Source: Burkholderiales bacterium
GTDB lineage: Bacteria > Pseudomonadota > Gammaproteobacteria > Burkholderiales > Burkholderiaceae_C
Reading direction: 5' to 3'
Assembly (NCBI GenBank): GCA_025360385.1
Contig: JANYCG010000164.1
Coordinates: forward strand, 1-64,000
Length of the DNA: 64,000 bases
Of the stretch, positions 9,438 through 18,582 are shown one piece after another; the first letter of the stretch is position 1; each line of letters starts with the position of its first letter. The notes below the pieces were generated by a model. That model saw only the letters and a list, made by a program, of their open reading frames with translations, was not told the origin of the DNA and ran no database searches. Made by a program: the position numbers and the translations under genes.

Positions 9438-9475
9438 CGGGGGCTATGGCAACACAGTCCCCGTTTTTGTTTTTT
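9438..9475 (+). terminator. Terminator-like hairpin overlapping the ubiJ start
   Basis: The arms CGGGGGCT (9438-9445) and AGTCCCCG (9456-9463) pair over 8 bp with one G-U pair, with a 10-base loop, followed directly by TTTTTGTTTTTT. This has the form of an intrinsic terminator for the Tim44-like gene ending at 9412. Unusually, the ubiJ ATG (9446-9448) is the first three bases of the loop, and the T-tract encodes Phe/Leu codons of UbiJ. Confidence 0.5.
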
Positions 9476-10039
9476 GAACGCTTTTTGCGTACGGCCAACC
9501 CCTCGGGCTGGCCTGCGCTTGAAATGCCTCACTGGCTGGCGGCTGAGCTGCGGCAGCGCCTGATCCTGCTGCTCAATCACGTTCTTTTGCAAGAGCCTGC
9601 TGCCTGTGATCGTTTGAAGCGCCTTAAAGGCCAGATAGTCCTTGTCAAATGGCACTTTATAGATATTAAATTTGTAGCAACTCCAGCAGGTCTCCTGGAC
9701 ATAGCGGCAGCTGGCATTCCACCTGACCTGAGCTTGTGGCTGACGCAGGATTCTCCGTTGGATCTTGCCCTAACCCTCTTTCGAGGCGGCAAACCAGGTG
9801 TTCGAATCGAAGGAGACGTGCAACTTGCAGCAGAGGTGAACTGGCTGGCAGACCACGTCAAGTGGGACATTGAGGAGGATATTTCTCGATTGATTGGCGA
9901 CGTGCCGGCACACACCCTGATGCAGACGATGCGCCAAGTGGCGGATGCCTTGCGGCATTTTGCAGAGCCGAAGTCAGAGTCGGCCGCACGCCACGGTCCA
10001 GAGTCCAGCGTGGGTTTAAAAGCGGACATGTCGGTTTGA
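9446..10039 (+). CDS. ubiJ: Ubiquinone biosynthesis accessory protein UbiJ (SCP2-like)
   Basis: A 197-residue soluble protein. The N-terminal half has the SCP2 sterol-carrier-like pattern, with strands IVLVKWHFIDIKFVATPAG and the FRGGKPGVRIEGDVQLAAEVNWL segment. The C-terminal half is helical (DISRLIGDVPAHTLMQTMRQVADAL), as in UbiJ. In E. coli UbiJ works with UbiK and the hydroxylases of the soluble Ubi complex to solubilise quinone intermediates. The position between ubiE and ubiB matches E. coli ubiE-ubiJ-ubiB. Bases 9629-9682, within the SCP2-like part, are a reverse-oriented copy of the AT-rich dispersed repeat. The start codon lies in a terminator-like hairpin. Confidence 0.85.
   Translation: MATQSPFLFFERFLRTANPSGWPALEMPHWLAAELRQRLILLLNHVLLQEPAACDRLKRLKGQIVLVKWHFIDIKFVATPAGLLDIAAAGIPPDLSLWLTQDSPLDLALTLFRGGKPGVRIEGDVQLAAEVNWLADHVKWDIEEDISRLIGDVPAHTLMQTMRQVADALRHFAEPKSESAARHGPESSVGLKADMSV
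9629..9682 (-). repeat. AT-rich dispersed repeat, copy 2 (in ubiJ)
   Basis: Read on the minus strand it contains GTTGCTACAAATTTAATATC, then CCATTTGACAAGGACTATC, matching the family pattern GCTAC...AATAGCT...TTGACAGGGACAT. It lies wholly inside ubiJ without disrupting the frame. Confidence 0.6.
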
Positions 10040-10091
10040 CTCAAGATGTTGTGCTGTTTAAAAACTTGACCCGAAAAGCCAACTCAAAAAT

Positions 10092-11657
10092 ATGACGCGA
10101 CTATTTCGGGGTGCCTTCATTGTGATCGTCATCCTGCGGTTTGGGCTGGATGAATTGTTTTTGACAAGTTTCCAAAAGCCCTGGCTGCGAGTCTTTGCCC
10201 GCGTGGTATCGGTAGGGCGCGATCTAAAGGCGCCACGGGGCCAACGCCTGCGGGAGGCGCTGGAGAGCCTGGGCCCGATTTTTGTCAAATTCGGACAGGT
10301 CCTGTCCACCCGCCGTGATCTGCTGCCCATGGACATTGCAGACGAGCTTGCGCGCCTGCAAGATCGGGTCCCCCCTTTTAGTTCTGATCTGGCCGTGGTG
10401 CTGATCGAGAAAGCCTTTGGACGGCCCTTGCACGCTATTTTTTTGAGTTTTGACCGGGTTCCGATCGCTAGCGCGTCCATCGCGCAAGTGCATTTCGCCA
10501 AACTGTTGGATCGTGCCGGCGTTGAACGTGATGTCGCGGTCAAGGTTTTGCGCCCGGGCATGGTGATTGCTATCGAAAAAGACCTGAGCCTCATGCGCAT
10601 GATGGCAGGCTGGGTTGATGGCCTGTCTGCCGACGGCAAACGGCTCAAGCCCAAAGAAGTGGTGGCCGAATTCGACAAATACCTGCACGATGAGCTTGAC
10701 CTGGTGCGTGAAGCGTCGAGCGCAGCCCAGCTTCGGCGCAACATGGCCGGGCTCGATCTGGTGTTGATCCCTGAAATGTATTGGGACTATTGCACGACGG
10801 ACGTGATCGTCATGGAACGCATGGTGGGTGTGCCGATCAGCCAGGTGGCCCGGCTGCGCGAGGCGGGTGTAGACATTCCAAAACTCGCCCGCGATGGCGT
10901 CACGCTGTTTTTCACGCAAGTCTTCCGCGACGGGTTTTTCCATGCCGACATGCACCCCGGCAATATTCAAGTCAGCCTGGATCCCAAGACATTTGGGCGA
11001 TATATCTCCCTGGACTTCGGGATCGTGGGCACTCTGACAGAGGTTGACAAGGAATACCTGGCGCAAAACTTCACCGCGTTTTTTCGCCGTGACTACAAGC
11101 GTGTTGCCGAACTGCACATTGAATCTGGATGGGTGCCGCCGGCAACCCGGGTGGACGAGCTGGAAAGTGCCATTCGGGCCGTTTGTGAGCCCTATTTTGA
11201 TCGCCCACTGAAGGAGATATCCCTCGGATTGGTGCTGATGCGGCTTTTTCAGACATCCAGGCGCTTTTCGGTCGAAATTCAGCCGCAACTGGTGTTGCTG
11301 CAAAAAACCCTCCTCAACATTGAGGGCCTAGGCCGCCAGCTAGATCCGGACTTGGATTTGTGGAACAGCGCCAAGCCGTTTCTTGAAAAATGGATGCTGG
11401 AGCAGGTTGGGCCGCAAAAACTGCTCAATCAGCTCAAAGATCAGGCGCCGCAGTACGCTAGTTTGCTTCCAGAATTACCTAGGCTGTTGCACGACTTCCT
11501 GAAAACCCGCCCCGGCAGCCAGCAGCGCCAGCTTGAAGAGCTTTTGGCGGAACAAAAACGCACCAATAAACTTCTGCAGGCGTTGCTATACGCGGGCATA
11601 GGATTTGCTCTAGGCTTGCTGGCCATGCAGATCATCGTACGGGTGCGGCTTTTCTGA
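10092..11657 (+). CDS. ubiB: UbiB, ubiquinone biosynthesis atypical kinase/ATPase
   Basis: 521 residues, typical of UbiB. ABC1/ADCK/UbiB family motifs occur in order: the KxGQ signature in [15 protein letters not shown], the Ala-rich loop ASIAQVHFA, the ATP-site lysine in [18 protein letters not shown], catalytic HADMHPGNI and DFGIVG. The C-terminal hydrophobic stretch ([19 protein letters not shown]) is the usual membrane anchor. UbiB proteins are membrane-associated ATPases that support ubiquinone synthesis, probably by extracting lipid intermediates for the Ubi complex. The gene follows ubiJ by 52 bases and is probably co-transcribed with it. Confidence 0.95.
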   Translation: MTRLFRGAFIVIVILRFGLDELFLTSFQKPWLRVFARVVSVGRDLKAPRGQRLREALESLGPIFVKFGQVLSTRRDLLPMDIADELARLQDRVPPFSSDLAVVLIEKAFGRPLHAIFLSFDRVPIASASIAQVHFAKLLDRAGVERDVAVKVLRPGMVIAIEKDLSLMRMMAGWVDGLSADGKRLKPKEVVAEFDKYLHDELDLVREASSAAQLRRNMAGLDLVLIPEMYWDYCTTDVIVMERMVGVPISQVARLREAGVDIPKLARDGVTLFFTQVFRDGFFHADMHPGNIQVSLDPKTFGRYISLDFGIVGTLTEVDKEYLAQNFTAFFRRDYKRVAELHIESGWVPPATRVDELESAIRAVCEPYFDRPLKEISLGLVLMRLFQTSRRFSVEIQPQLVLLQKTLLNIEGLGRQLDPDLDLWNSAKPFLEKWMLEQVGPQKLLNQLKDQAPQYASLLPELPRLLHDFLKTRPGSQQRQLEELLAEQKRTNKLLQALLYAGIGFALGLLAMQIIVRVRLF

Positions 11658-11671
11658 AGCGTCATGGCCCC

Positions 11672-11692
11672 AAGCCCTATAATTGAGGGCTT
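11672..11692 (+). promoter_or_regulatory. Candidate -10 (TATAAT) within an inverted repeat, upstream of fmdB
   Basis: A consensus TATAAT lies at 11678-11683, 70 bases before fmdB, inside a 7-bp inverted repeat (AAGCCCT / AGGGCTT, loop ATAATTG). No clear -35 was found at 17-bp spacing. It may be the promoter of the fmdB-DUF502 pair, and possibly of aspS. Confidence 0.35.
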
Positions 11693-11753
11693 TGCGGTCG
11701 TCAGTAGCCCTCTGGGGCGGTCGTCGGCAATTTCACTGCAACAGCCCGGAACC

Positions 11754-12206
11754 ATGCCAATTTACGCTTATAAATGTGAGTCGTGCGGACACGCAAAAGA
11801 CGTTTTGCAAAAAATGTCTGATCCGCTGCTGACGCAATGTCCAGTCTGCGGTGCGCCGACATTCAAAAAACAACTGACGGCAGCAGGATTCCAGCTCAAG
11901 GGGTCGGGCTGGTATGTCACCGATTTCAAAGGCGGCGACGCTGCGCCCATGGGTCTGGCGCCGGGCAAGGCGACGGGTGAAGAAAGTTCTTCCAAAGCAG
12001 ACACAAAATTGTCCGATGCATCACCTGCAAAGGCCGCTGAAGCCGGCTCTGCCAGCAAGTCTGGTGACAGCGCCCCGACCAAGTCCAACCCCGCATCCAG
12101 TGGGGCAAGTGCATCGGGCGGGGTCAGCAGTCCTGCAAGCGGATCGCCCAGTTCGGCTTCAGCCACCAAATTGACTTCCTCAAGCAACGCAACGCCCAGC
12201 CCGTAA
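11754..12206 (+). CDS. FmdB family zinc ribbon protein
   Basis: About 150 residues. The N-terminal 45 residues form the FmdB/CxxC zinc ribbon: MPIYAYKCESCGHAKDVLQK, then CPVCG, with two Cys pairs to bind zinc. The middle FQLKGSGWYVTDFK is a recurrent FmdB feature, and the rest is a low-complexity Ser/Ala/Thr tail. The molecular role is not established; the family is named after a putative formamidase regulator. The ATG at 11754 is chosen because the family always begins MPxYxYxC. Its stop overlaps the next start (TAATG), so translation is probably coupled. Confidence 0.9.
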   Translation: MPIYAYKCESCGHAKDVLQKMSDPLLTQCPVCGAPTFKKQLTAAGFQLKGSGWYVTDFKGGDAAPMGLAPGKATGEESSSKADTKLSDASPAKAAEAGSASKSGDSAPTKSNPASSGASASGGVSSPASGSPSSASATKLTSSSNATPSP

Positions 12207-12826
12207 TGGCCGCAATTCGCAAATGGCTGCTGGCCGGCCTGCTGGTAATCGTTCCTGTCGCGATCACCATTTGGGTGCTGGAATGGATCATCAGCACGCT
12301 GGACAAAACCCTGCTGATTTTGCCCAGTGGGTGGCAGCCCGACAAGCTTTTGGGCTTCCATCTCCCAGGCTTTGGCGTTTTGTTGGCCTTGGCCATTTTG
12401 CTGTTGCTGGGGGCCACGGCCAGCAATTTTTTCGGTAACAAACTGCTCAAGTGGTGGGACGCAATGCTCAACCGGATTCCGATCGTCCGCTCGATCTATT
12501 CGGGCGTCAAACAAGTGTCGGACACGCTGTTTTCTGAATCTGGCAATGCCTTTCGCAAGGCCGTTTTGGTGCAATGGCCCAGGCAGGATGTTTGGACGAT
12601 TGCATTTGTCACTGGCGCACCGGGCGGTGACGCGGCCAACTACCTGAAGGGTGATTACCTCAGCGTCTATGTGCCGACCACGCCCAATCCGACGGGCGGA
12701 TATTTCGTCATGCTCAAAAGCAGCGATTGCATCGAACTCAAAATGAGTGTGGACGAAGCGCTTAAGTACATCGTGTCGATGGGTGTCGTGATCCCAGAGC
12801 GCATGCCCCAAACCTTGATCAAATAA
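12206..12826 (+). CDS. DUF502 family membrane protein
   Basis: 206 residues with two predicted membrane segments near the N-terminus (WLLAGLLVIVPVAITIWVLEW and FGVLLALAILLLLGATASNFF), then a conserved soluble part with IPIVRSIYSGVKQVSDTLF and YVPTTPNPTGGYFVML, the hallmark of DUF502. Function unknown. It starts one base into the fmdB stop codon (TAATG) and precedes aspS by 24 bases. The same fmdB-DUF502-aspS order is common in betaproteobacteria. Confidence 0.9.
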   Translation: MAAIRKWLLAGLLVIVPVAITIWVLEWIISTLDKTLLILPSGWQPDKLLGFHLPGFGVLLALAILLLLGATASNFFGNKLLKWWDAMLNRIPIVRSIYSGVKQVSDTLFSESGNAFRKAVLVQWPRQDVWTIAFVTGAPGGDAANYLKGDYLSVYVPTTPNPTGGYFVMLKSSDCIELKMSVDEALKYIVSMGVVIPERMPQTLIK

Positions 12827-12850
12827 CTTTTTGCAGAAACAAGAGCATTT

Positions 12851-14686
12851 ATGGCCATGCGTTCCCACTATTGCGGTCTAGTGACCGAAGCCCTGATGGG
12901 GCAAACTGTTTCTTTGTGCGGCTGGGTCAACCGCCGTCGGGACCATGGCGGTGTCATTTTTGTCGATTTGCGGGATCGCGAGGGTTACGTGCAAATTGTT
13001 TGTGACCCAGACCGCGCCGACATGTTCAAGGTGGCTGAAGGCCTGCGCAACGAGTTTTGCATCCAGGTCAAAGGCATTGTGCGGGCACGCCCAGACGGCA
13101 CCGTGAACGGAAGCCTTAAAAGTGGAAAAATCGAGGTTCTGTGCCATGAAATGATGGTGCTCAACCCGTCGGTTACGCCACCGTTCCAACTCGATGAAGA
13201 AAACCTAAGCGAAACCACGCGCCTGACGCACCGCGTGCTGGACTTGCGCCGCCCCTACATGCAAAACAACCTGATGCTGCGCTACCGCGTGTCGATGGAA
13301 GTGCGCAAGTTCCTCGATGCCAATGGTTTTGTCGACATAGAAACCCCCATGCTGACCAAGTCCACTCCGGAAGGCGCGCGGGATTACCTGGTGCCCAGCC
13401 GCGTGCACGCCGGCATGTTTTTTGCGCTGCCTCAAAGCCCACAACTCTTCAAGCAGTTGTTGATGGTGGCTGGTTACGACCGTTACTACCAGATCACCAA
13501 ATGTTTCCGCGACGAAGACTTGCGTGCCGACCGCCAGCCAGAGTTCACGCAGATCGATATTGAGACCTCCTTCATGGGAGAAGAGGAAATACGCGACCTG
13601 TTCCAGGGCATGATCACCACCGTGTTCAAAAACACCATGGGTGTTGACTTGGGCGAATTCCCGGTTATGCCATATACCCAAGCCATGCATTTCTACGGCT
13701 CCGACAAACCGGATTTGCGCGTCAAGCTCGAGTTTTCAGAGGTCACCGACGTGATGAAGGATGTCGACTTCAAGGTCTTCTCAGGCGCCGCCAACATGAA
13801 GGACGGTCGGGTGGTGGCTCTGCGGATTCCCGCCGGTGCCAAAGAAGACGGCGGCCTGAGCCGGGGCGATATTGACGCCTATGCCGAATTCGTCAAAATT
13901 TATGGCGCGAAAGGGCTGGCCTACATCAAGGTCAACGATGTCAGCAAAGGTCCGGGTGAAAAAGCGGCAAGATGGCCTGGCCTGCAAAGCCCTATCGTCA
14001 AGAACCTGCATGACACAGCCATCAGCGAAGTGCTGGCCCGCACCGCTGCGCAAGACGGCGACCTGATTTTCTTTGGCGCCGACAAGGAAAAAATTGTCAA
14101 CGATGCCATGGGAGCCCTGCGCGTCAAGATTGGCCTGAGCGAGTTTGGCAAACGCAGCGGCCTGTTTGAAAAAGGCTGGCGTCCGCTGTGGGTAGTGGAC
14201 TTTCCGATGTTCGAGTTTGACGAGGAAAACCAGCGTTACACCGCTACACACCACCCCTTTACAGCCCCTAAAGACGGCCATGAAGACTGGATGGTCACAG
14301 CCCCCGAAAAATGCATCTCCAAAGGCTATGACATGGTCTTGAACGGCTGGGAGATGGGTGGCGGCTCGGTTCGTATCCACAGGGCTGACGTGCAACAAAA
14401 AGTGTTTGACGCACTCAAGATTTCACCTGAAGAAGCGCAGGAAAAATTTGGCTTCCTGCTGGACGCTCTTCAATATGGTGCCCCGCCCCACGGCGGCTTG
14501 GCTTTTGGTCTGGATCGCATCGTCACCTTGATGACCGGTGCCGAGTCAATTCGCGATGTGATTGCTTTCCCCAAAACACAGCGTGCGCAATGTTTGCTGA
14601 CGCAGGCACCGTCGCCTGTTGACGAAAAACAATTGCGTGAACTGCACATCCGACTGCGCGGGTCGGACGCCGCCAAAGCCGCCTGA
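12851..14686 (+). CDS. aspS: Aspartyl-tRNA synthetase
   Basis: 611 residues, full length for a bacterial-type AspRS. The N-terminal OB-fold anticodon-binding domain ([24 protein letters not shown]) is followed by the class II catalytic core: motif 2 in [17 protein letters not shown] near residue 217, the GAD insertion in the middle, and motif 3 [16 protein letters not shown] near residue 547. It charges tRNA-Asp, and in species lacking AsnRS may also mischarge tRNA-Asn for GatCAB; this window cannot tell which. The ATG at 12851 or that at 12857 is possible. Confidence 0.97.
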   Translation: MAMRSHYCGLVTEALMGQTVSLCGWVNRRRDHGGVIFVDLRDREGYVQIVCDPDRADMFKVAEGLRNEFCIQVKGIVRARPDGTVNGSLKSGKIEVLCHEMMVLNPSVTPPFQLDEENLSETTRLTHRVLDLRRPYMQNNLMLRYRVSMEVRKFLDANGFVDIETPMLTKSTPEGARDYLVPSRVHAGMFFALPQSPQLFKQLLMVAGYDRYYQITKCFRDEDLRADRQPEFTQIDIETSFMGEEEIRDLFQGMITTVFKNTMGVDLGEFPVMPYTQAMHFYGSDKPDLRVKLEFSEVTDVMKDVDFKVFSGAANMKDGRVVALRIPAGAKEDGGLSRGDIDAYAEFVKIYGAKGLAYIKVNDVSKGPGEKAARWPGLQSPIVKNLHDTAISEVLARTAAQDGDLIFFGADKEKIVNDAMGALRVKIGLSEFGKRSGLFEKGWRPLWVVDFPMFEFDEENQRYTATHHPFTAPKDGHEDWMVTAPEKCISKGYDMVLNGWEMGGGSVRIHRADVQQKVFDALKISPEEAQEKFGFLLDALQYGAPPHGGLAFGLDRIVTLMTGAESIRDVIAFPKTQRAQCLLTQAPSPVDEKQLRELHIRLRGSDAAKAA

Positions 14687-14794
14687 TCAACGCTTGTCCT
14701 GAGCCACACTGGCCTGCATGGCTGGCGGTGGTTCGTTTGGAGGTAAGGCTGCTTGGGGCAGAATCAATGGGCGCAGGATTTTGCGCCTTTCCCC

Positions 14795-15280
14795 ATGCCG
14801 CAAATTTTCAAGATCCCCGAGTCTGTTCTGGTCGTGATTTACACGCCTGCGCTGGATGTTTTGTTGATCCGGCGTACGGACGGCGACCCTGCTGCGCCAG
14901 CCTTCTGGCAGTCGGTCACCGGCAGCAAAGACGGTTTGCAGGAGTCTTTCGCCCACACAGCCATGCGCGAGGTGCAGGAGGAGACGGGCATTGACTGTGG
15001 CCCGGGCAGCCCGCTTGAAGGACAGCTTCAGGATTGGCATCTGGAGAATGTGTTCAACATCTACCCGCGGTGGCTGCATCGGTATGCCCCTGGCGTATTG
15101 CGTAACACCGAACATTTGTTCAGCCTCAAGGTGTCCGCACCCAGGTTTGTTACCCTGAACCCACGCGAGCACACTGCTTGGCAATGGTTGCCTTGGCGCG
15201 AGGCCGCGCAGGCGTGTTATTCAGCCTCGAACGCGGAAGCGATTCTGATGTTGCCGCGGTTCATCGGCCAAAATTTTTGA
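14795..15280 (+). CDS. nudB: Dihydroneopterin triphosphate diphosphatase (Nudix)
   Basis: About 161 residues. The opening MPQIFKIPESVLVVIYTPALD and WQSVTGSKDG resemble NudB, which removes pyrophosphate from dihydroneopterin triphosphate in folate synthesis. The Nudix box reads GSKDGLQESFAHTAMREV then QEETGI; the catalytic REVQEE core is intact, and the spacing from the first Gly to the first Glu is one residue longer than the textbook pattern. The ATG at 14795 is preferred; a TTG at 14753 is the main alternative. folE, encoding an earlier step of the same pathway, is about 2.1 kb downstream. Confidence 0.85.
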   Translation: MPQIFKIPESVLVVIYTPALDVLLIRRTDGDPAAPAFWQSVTGSKDGLQESFAHTAMREVQEETGIDCGPGSPLEGQLQDWHLENVFNIYPRWLHRYAPGVLRNTEHLFSLKVSAPRFVTLNPREHTAWQWLPWREAAQACYSASNAEAILMLPRFIGQNF

Positions 15281-15289
15281 CGTTTCCAA

Positions 15290-16036
15290 ATGTCCGCAAA
15301 GCCCAACAGCCTTCGCGTTGCCACCTACAACATCCATAAAGGGGTTCAGGGCATCGGCTTGCGCAAGCGGCTCGAAATCCACAACCTGGGCCATGCGGTC
15401 GAGCAGTTCGACGCTGACATCGTGTGTTTGCAGGAGGTGCGAAAAATGCACCGCCGAGAAGCCCGAAAATTCACCCACTGGCCCAATATGGGCCAGGCTG
15501 AATATTTGGCGCCATTGGGGTATGAATCGGTGTACCGCACCAATGCCATCACACGCCATGGCGAACATGGCAACGCACTGCTGTCGCGCTGGCCAGTGGT
15601 GGCTCACCAGCATGAAGACATGTCAGACCACCGCTTCGAGCAGCGCGGGTTGCTGCATGTGGAAGTGCTGGTCCATGGCCTGAGCGTCCACGTGCTGGTG
15701 CTCCATCTGGGTTTGATACGCGCCAGCCGGGTACGCCAACTCGCCCAGTTGATGCAGTTCATCGAGCGCGAGATCCCGGCAGAGTCGCCTTTGCTGGTGG
15801 CGGGCGATTTCAACGACTGGGGCAGCCTTGCAACGCAGTCCCTTATGGCCATCGGATTGCGCTCGTTTGAAGCGACAGCGCATTGCACTTTTCCGTCCCG
15901 CCTGCCGCTGGTTCAACTGGACTATGTATACGCGCGAGGGCTGCTGCCTATCGGCATCCAAGTTCCCAGCGGTACGATTTGGGGTCAGATGTCCGATCAC
16001 TTGCCTCTGATCGCCGAATTTTCCATGTCAAGCTGA
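15290..16036 (+). CDS. Endonuclease/exonuclease/phosphatase family protein
   Basis: 248 residues with the EEP metallophosphoesterase signatures: LRVATYNIHKGVQGIG at the N-terminus, the metal-binding Glu in CLQEVRKMHRREAR, GDFNDWG near residue 170, and a C-terminal SDHLPLIAEF. No signal peptide. The substrate cannot be told from sequence: the family spans DNases, sphingomyelinases and inositol phosphatases. It lies two bases before clsB; this pairing with cardiolipin synthase recurs in beta- and gammaproteobacteria and suggests a phospholipid-related role (inference). Confidence 0.88.
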   Translation: MSAKPNSLRVATYNIHKGVQGIGLRKRLEIHNLGHAVEQFDADIVCLQEVRKMHRREARKFTHWPNMGQAEYLAPLGYESVYRTNAITRHGEHGNALLSRWPVVAHQHEDMSDHRFEQRGLLHVEVLVHGLSVHVLVLHLGLIRASRVRQLAQLMQFIEREIPAESPLLVAGDFNDWGSLATQSLMAIGLRSFEATAHCTFPSRLPLVQLDYVYARGLLPIGIQVPSGTIWGQMSDHLPLIAEFSMSS

Positions 16037-16038
16037 CC

Positions 16039-17310
16039 ATGTCCATGCTCAACCTGCAAGATGGCCATGCGCTGCAGTTGTTGGCGGGCGGCGAGTCATT
16101 TTTTACGGCCTTGGTGCTGGACATTGACCAATGTCGCCATGAGTTGCGGCTCGAAACCTACATTTTCAACCTTGATGCTTCCGGCCAGCGGGTGGCCGAC
16201 GCGTTGATCCGGGCAGCCGATCGTGGCGTCGCGGTGTACTTGGTGATGGACGGGGCTGGAACGCCTGAATTGCCGCTTGAACTCACCCGGCGTTTTGACA
16301 AGGCAGGCGTGCATTGGCGCATCTTTTCACGCCTGAGCGGTTTTGGTTGGTTCATGCCGAGCCGATGGCGCCGCCTCCACCGCAAACTGTGCGTGTTGGA
16401 CGGACGCATTGCCTACTGCGGCGGCATCAACGTGCTGGATGATTTATACGATCCTAACCATGGTGTTTTGACCGCCCCGCGTTTTGACTTTGCGGTGCGC
16501 GCGCAGGGACCGTTGGTGCGCGACGTGATGGAAACCATGAGCCTGTTTTGGTGGCGCTTGAAAGCCGCCAAAGAAGCCAGGGATCTGGATTTCCCCTCGG
16601 CCTGGGCGGCCCTGGAGTCGGTTGTTCGCCTGGGCTTGGGCACCACTGGCGAAAGCGCGGCGAACATTGAGGTTCGGGCTGACTTGCAAGGCCAGGCCGA
16701 CAAAGTCCACACGTTGTCAAAAGCGGTAGCCCATACCGCCAAAGCCAGCCTGGTGTTGCGCGACAACCTGCGCCGACGCACACAGATAGAGCGCGCTTAC
16801 CTGAAAGCGATTGGCGAAGCGCGTCAGGAAATTATCATCGCCAACGCGTATTTCGTGCCTGGCGGACGTTTGCGCCGGGCGCTGGTCCATGCGGCCCGGC
16901 GTGGCGTGCGCGTGCGGCTGTTGCTGCAGGGACGTTACGAATATTTCATGCAATACCACGCAGCGCGCCCGGTTTTCGGCGTTCTGCTGGCGGCTGGTGT
17001 TGAAATCCACGAATATGCGCCGAGCTTTTTGCATGCCAAAGTCGCCGTCATCGACCGCCAGTGGGCCACCGTGGGCTCGTCCAATCTTGACCCCTTGAGT
17101 TTGCTGCTGGCACGTGAGGCCAACATCGTCGTGGTCGATACAGAGTTTGCCAATGACTTGCGCGAGCGGCTGGTCATTGCCCTGGCGCAGCAGGGCCAGG
17201 GGATAGACCCGGAAAAATACGCCCAACGTCCTTTGTTCCAGCGTGGGCTGGACTGGTTTGCCTTTGGCTTGATGCGCCTGATGCTGTTTTTGGCCGGGAG
17301 TCGATATTGA
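16039..17310 (+). CDS. clsB: Cardiolipin synthase ClsB
   Basis: About 423 residues. Two phospholipase D motifs are visible: HRKLCVLDGRIAYCGGIN near residue 114 and HAKVAVIDRQWATVGSSN near residue 331, each with the HxK(x)4D pattern. There is no long N-terminal membrane region as in ClsA, which fits ClsB. It forms cardiolipin from phosphatidyl donors at the inner membrane. The ATG at 16039 follows the upstream TGA by two bases; further in-frame sequence back to 15883 overlaps the upstream gene and is not family-like. Confidence 0.92.
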   Translation: MSMLNLQDGHALQLLAGGESFFTALVLDIDQCRHELRLETYIFNLDASGQRVADALIRAADRGVAVYLVMDGAGTPELPLELTRRFDKAGVHWRIFSRLSGFGWFMPSRWRRLHRKLCVLDGRIAYCGGINVLDDLYDPNHGVLTAPRFDFAVRAQGPLVRDVMETMSLFWWRLKAAKEARDLDFPSAWAALESVVRLGLGTTGESAANIEVRADLQGQADKVHTLSKAVAHTAKASLVLRDNLRRRTQIERAYLKAIGEARQEIIIANAYFVPGGRLRRALVHAARRGVRVRLLLQGRYEYFMQYHAARPVFGVLLAAGVEIHEYAPSFLHAKVAVIDRQWATVGSSNLDPLSLLLAREANIVVVDTEFANDLRERLVIALAQQGQGIDPEKYAQRPLFQRGLDWFAFGLMRLMLFLAGSRY

Positions 17311-17315
17311 ACTCA

Positions 17316-17376
17316 CTGCTCCTAAATGAAGAGCAAACTATGCAGGTAGTATGGGGACATTCGACATAAAACATAC
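17316..17376 (+). repeat. AT-rich dispersed repeat, copy 3 (upstream of folE)
   Basis: Contains GCTCCTAAATGAAGAGCAAA, CTATGCAGG, then GGGGACATTCGACATAAAAC, which align with the family. It fills most of the 96-base gap between clsB and folE, so it may contribute leader or promoter sequence to folE. Confidence 0.65.
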
Positions 17377-17406
17377 CTCTTACGGGCCTTTGCACAGGCT
17401 GGTAAG

Positions 17407-18153
17407 ATGGGTTCCATGCTGATGAAAACAGACAACCCCACAAGCGCTCCCGCTACTGGCACTCATGCCGATCAGGGAACCCCCGTCTCCGTCAAGATTC
17501 GTGAGCGACTTGAAGCCGGCCGCAAACGCTTCAACGCCAATGACAATATCGCGGAATTTATTGAGCCTGGCGACCTGGAGAAAATGCTGGACGAAGTGGC
17601 CGACAAAATGCAGGGCGTTTTGGACAGCCTGGTGATCGACACCGCGGGCGACCACAACACGCGCAACACGGCGCGGCGTGTGGCCAAAATGTTTGTCAAC
17701 GAAGTGTTCAATGGCCGTTACATCAAGGGTCCAGTTGTCACCGAGTTCCCCAACGCCGAGCATTTGAACGAGTTGATGATTGTTGGACCCATCACAGTGC
17801 GCAGCGCCTGCTCGCACCATTTTTGCCCGGTGATTGGCAAAATCTGGATTGGCGTGATGCCCAACGAACACACCAACGTGATTGGCCTGTCCAAATACGC
17901 CCGCCTGGCTGAATGGATCATGGGCCGCCCGCAAATTCAGGAAGAAGCCGTAGTCCAACTGGCTGACCTCATCATGGAAAAAACCCAGCCCGACGGCCTG
18001 GCCATCGTCATGGAGGCCAGCCACTACTGCATGGCCTGGCGCGGCGTCAAAGACATGGACAGCAAGATGATCAACTCAGTGATGCGCGGCGTGTTTTTGA
18101 AAGACCCGAACCTGCGCCGCGAGTTTCTGTCCCTGATTCCCAAGAAAGGCTGA
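17407..18153 (+). CDS. folE: GTP cyclohydrolase I
   Basis: 248 residues with a short disordered N-terminus and the full FolE domain. The zinc-binding and catalytic segments are CSHHFCPVIGKIWIG (near residue 134) and ASHYCMAWRGVKD, with GDHNTRNTARRVAKMF before them. The enzyme converts GTP to 7,8-dihydroneopterin triphosphate, the first step of folate and pterin synthesis; NudB encoded upstream acts on that product. In-frame ATGs at 17407, 17416 and 17422 compete as start. A BLUF-domain gene begins two bases after the stop, so the two are probably co-transcribed. Confidence 0.95.
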   Translation: MGSMLMKTDNPTSAPATGTHADQGTPVSVKIRERLEAGRKRFNANDNIAEFIEPGDLEKMLDEVADKMQGVLDSLVIDTAGDHNTRNTARRVAKMFVNEVFNGRYIKGPVVTEFPNAEHLNELMIVGPITVRSACSHHFCPVIGKIWIGVMPNEHTNVIGLSKYARLAEWIMGRPQIQEEAVVQLADLIMEKTQPDGLAIVMEASHYCMAWRGVKDMDSKMINSVMRGVFLKDPNLRREFLSLIPKKG

Positions 18154-18155
18154 CC

Positions 18156-18578
18156 ATGCTTGTCCGTTTGCTTTACGCCAGTCGCGCTGTCGATCCCGGA
18201 CCTACAGCCATCGAGGCGATTTTGACCCACTCGCGCCAGTCCAACCCGTCCTCGGGCATCACTGGCATTCTTTGCTATAGTGGCGCGATTTTTTTGCAGG
18301 CGATCGAAGGCGGGCGCATGGCAGTCAGCGAGCTGTATGGCCACATTCAAAAAGACCCACGCCACAAAGACGTGGTGTTGCTGCACTACGAAGAAATCTC
18401 CGAACGGCGTTTTGGCGGATGGACCATGGGCCAGGTCAACATGTCCAAACTCAACCATTCCATCTTGCTCAAATATGCCGAAAAGCCCGAGCTTGACCCG
18501 TATGCCGTTTCTGGCAAGGTGTCGCTGGCGCTGCTTGAGGAATTGATGGCCACCGCCGCGATCATCGGCCGCGCCTGA
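18156..18578 (+). CDS. BLUF-domain blue-light sensor
   Basis: 140 residues: a BLUF domain of about 95 residues with a ~45-residue helical C-terminal cap and no fused output domain. The flavin-switch residues are present: Tyr7 in RLLYAS, Asn30 in SRQSNPSSGITG, Gln48 in FLQAIEG, and the Trp89-x-Met91 pair in FGGWTMG. BLUF proteins bind FAD and respond to blue light by a hydrogen-bond switch around the Tyr/Gln pair. Short BLUF proteins signal through partner proteins, and none can be identified here. It sits two bases after folE. Confidence 0.92.
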   Translation: MLVRLLYASRAVDPGPTAIEAILTHSRQSNPSSGITGILCYSGAIFLQAIEGGRMAVSELYGHIQKDPRHKDVVLLHYEEISERRFGGWTMGQVNMSKLNHSILLKYAEKPELDPYAVSGKVSLALLEELMATAAIIGRA

Positions 18579-18582
18579 ACGG

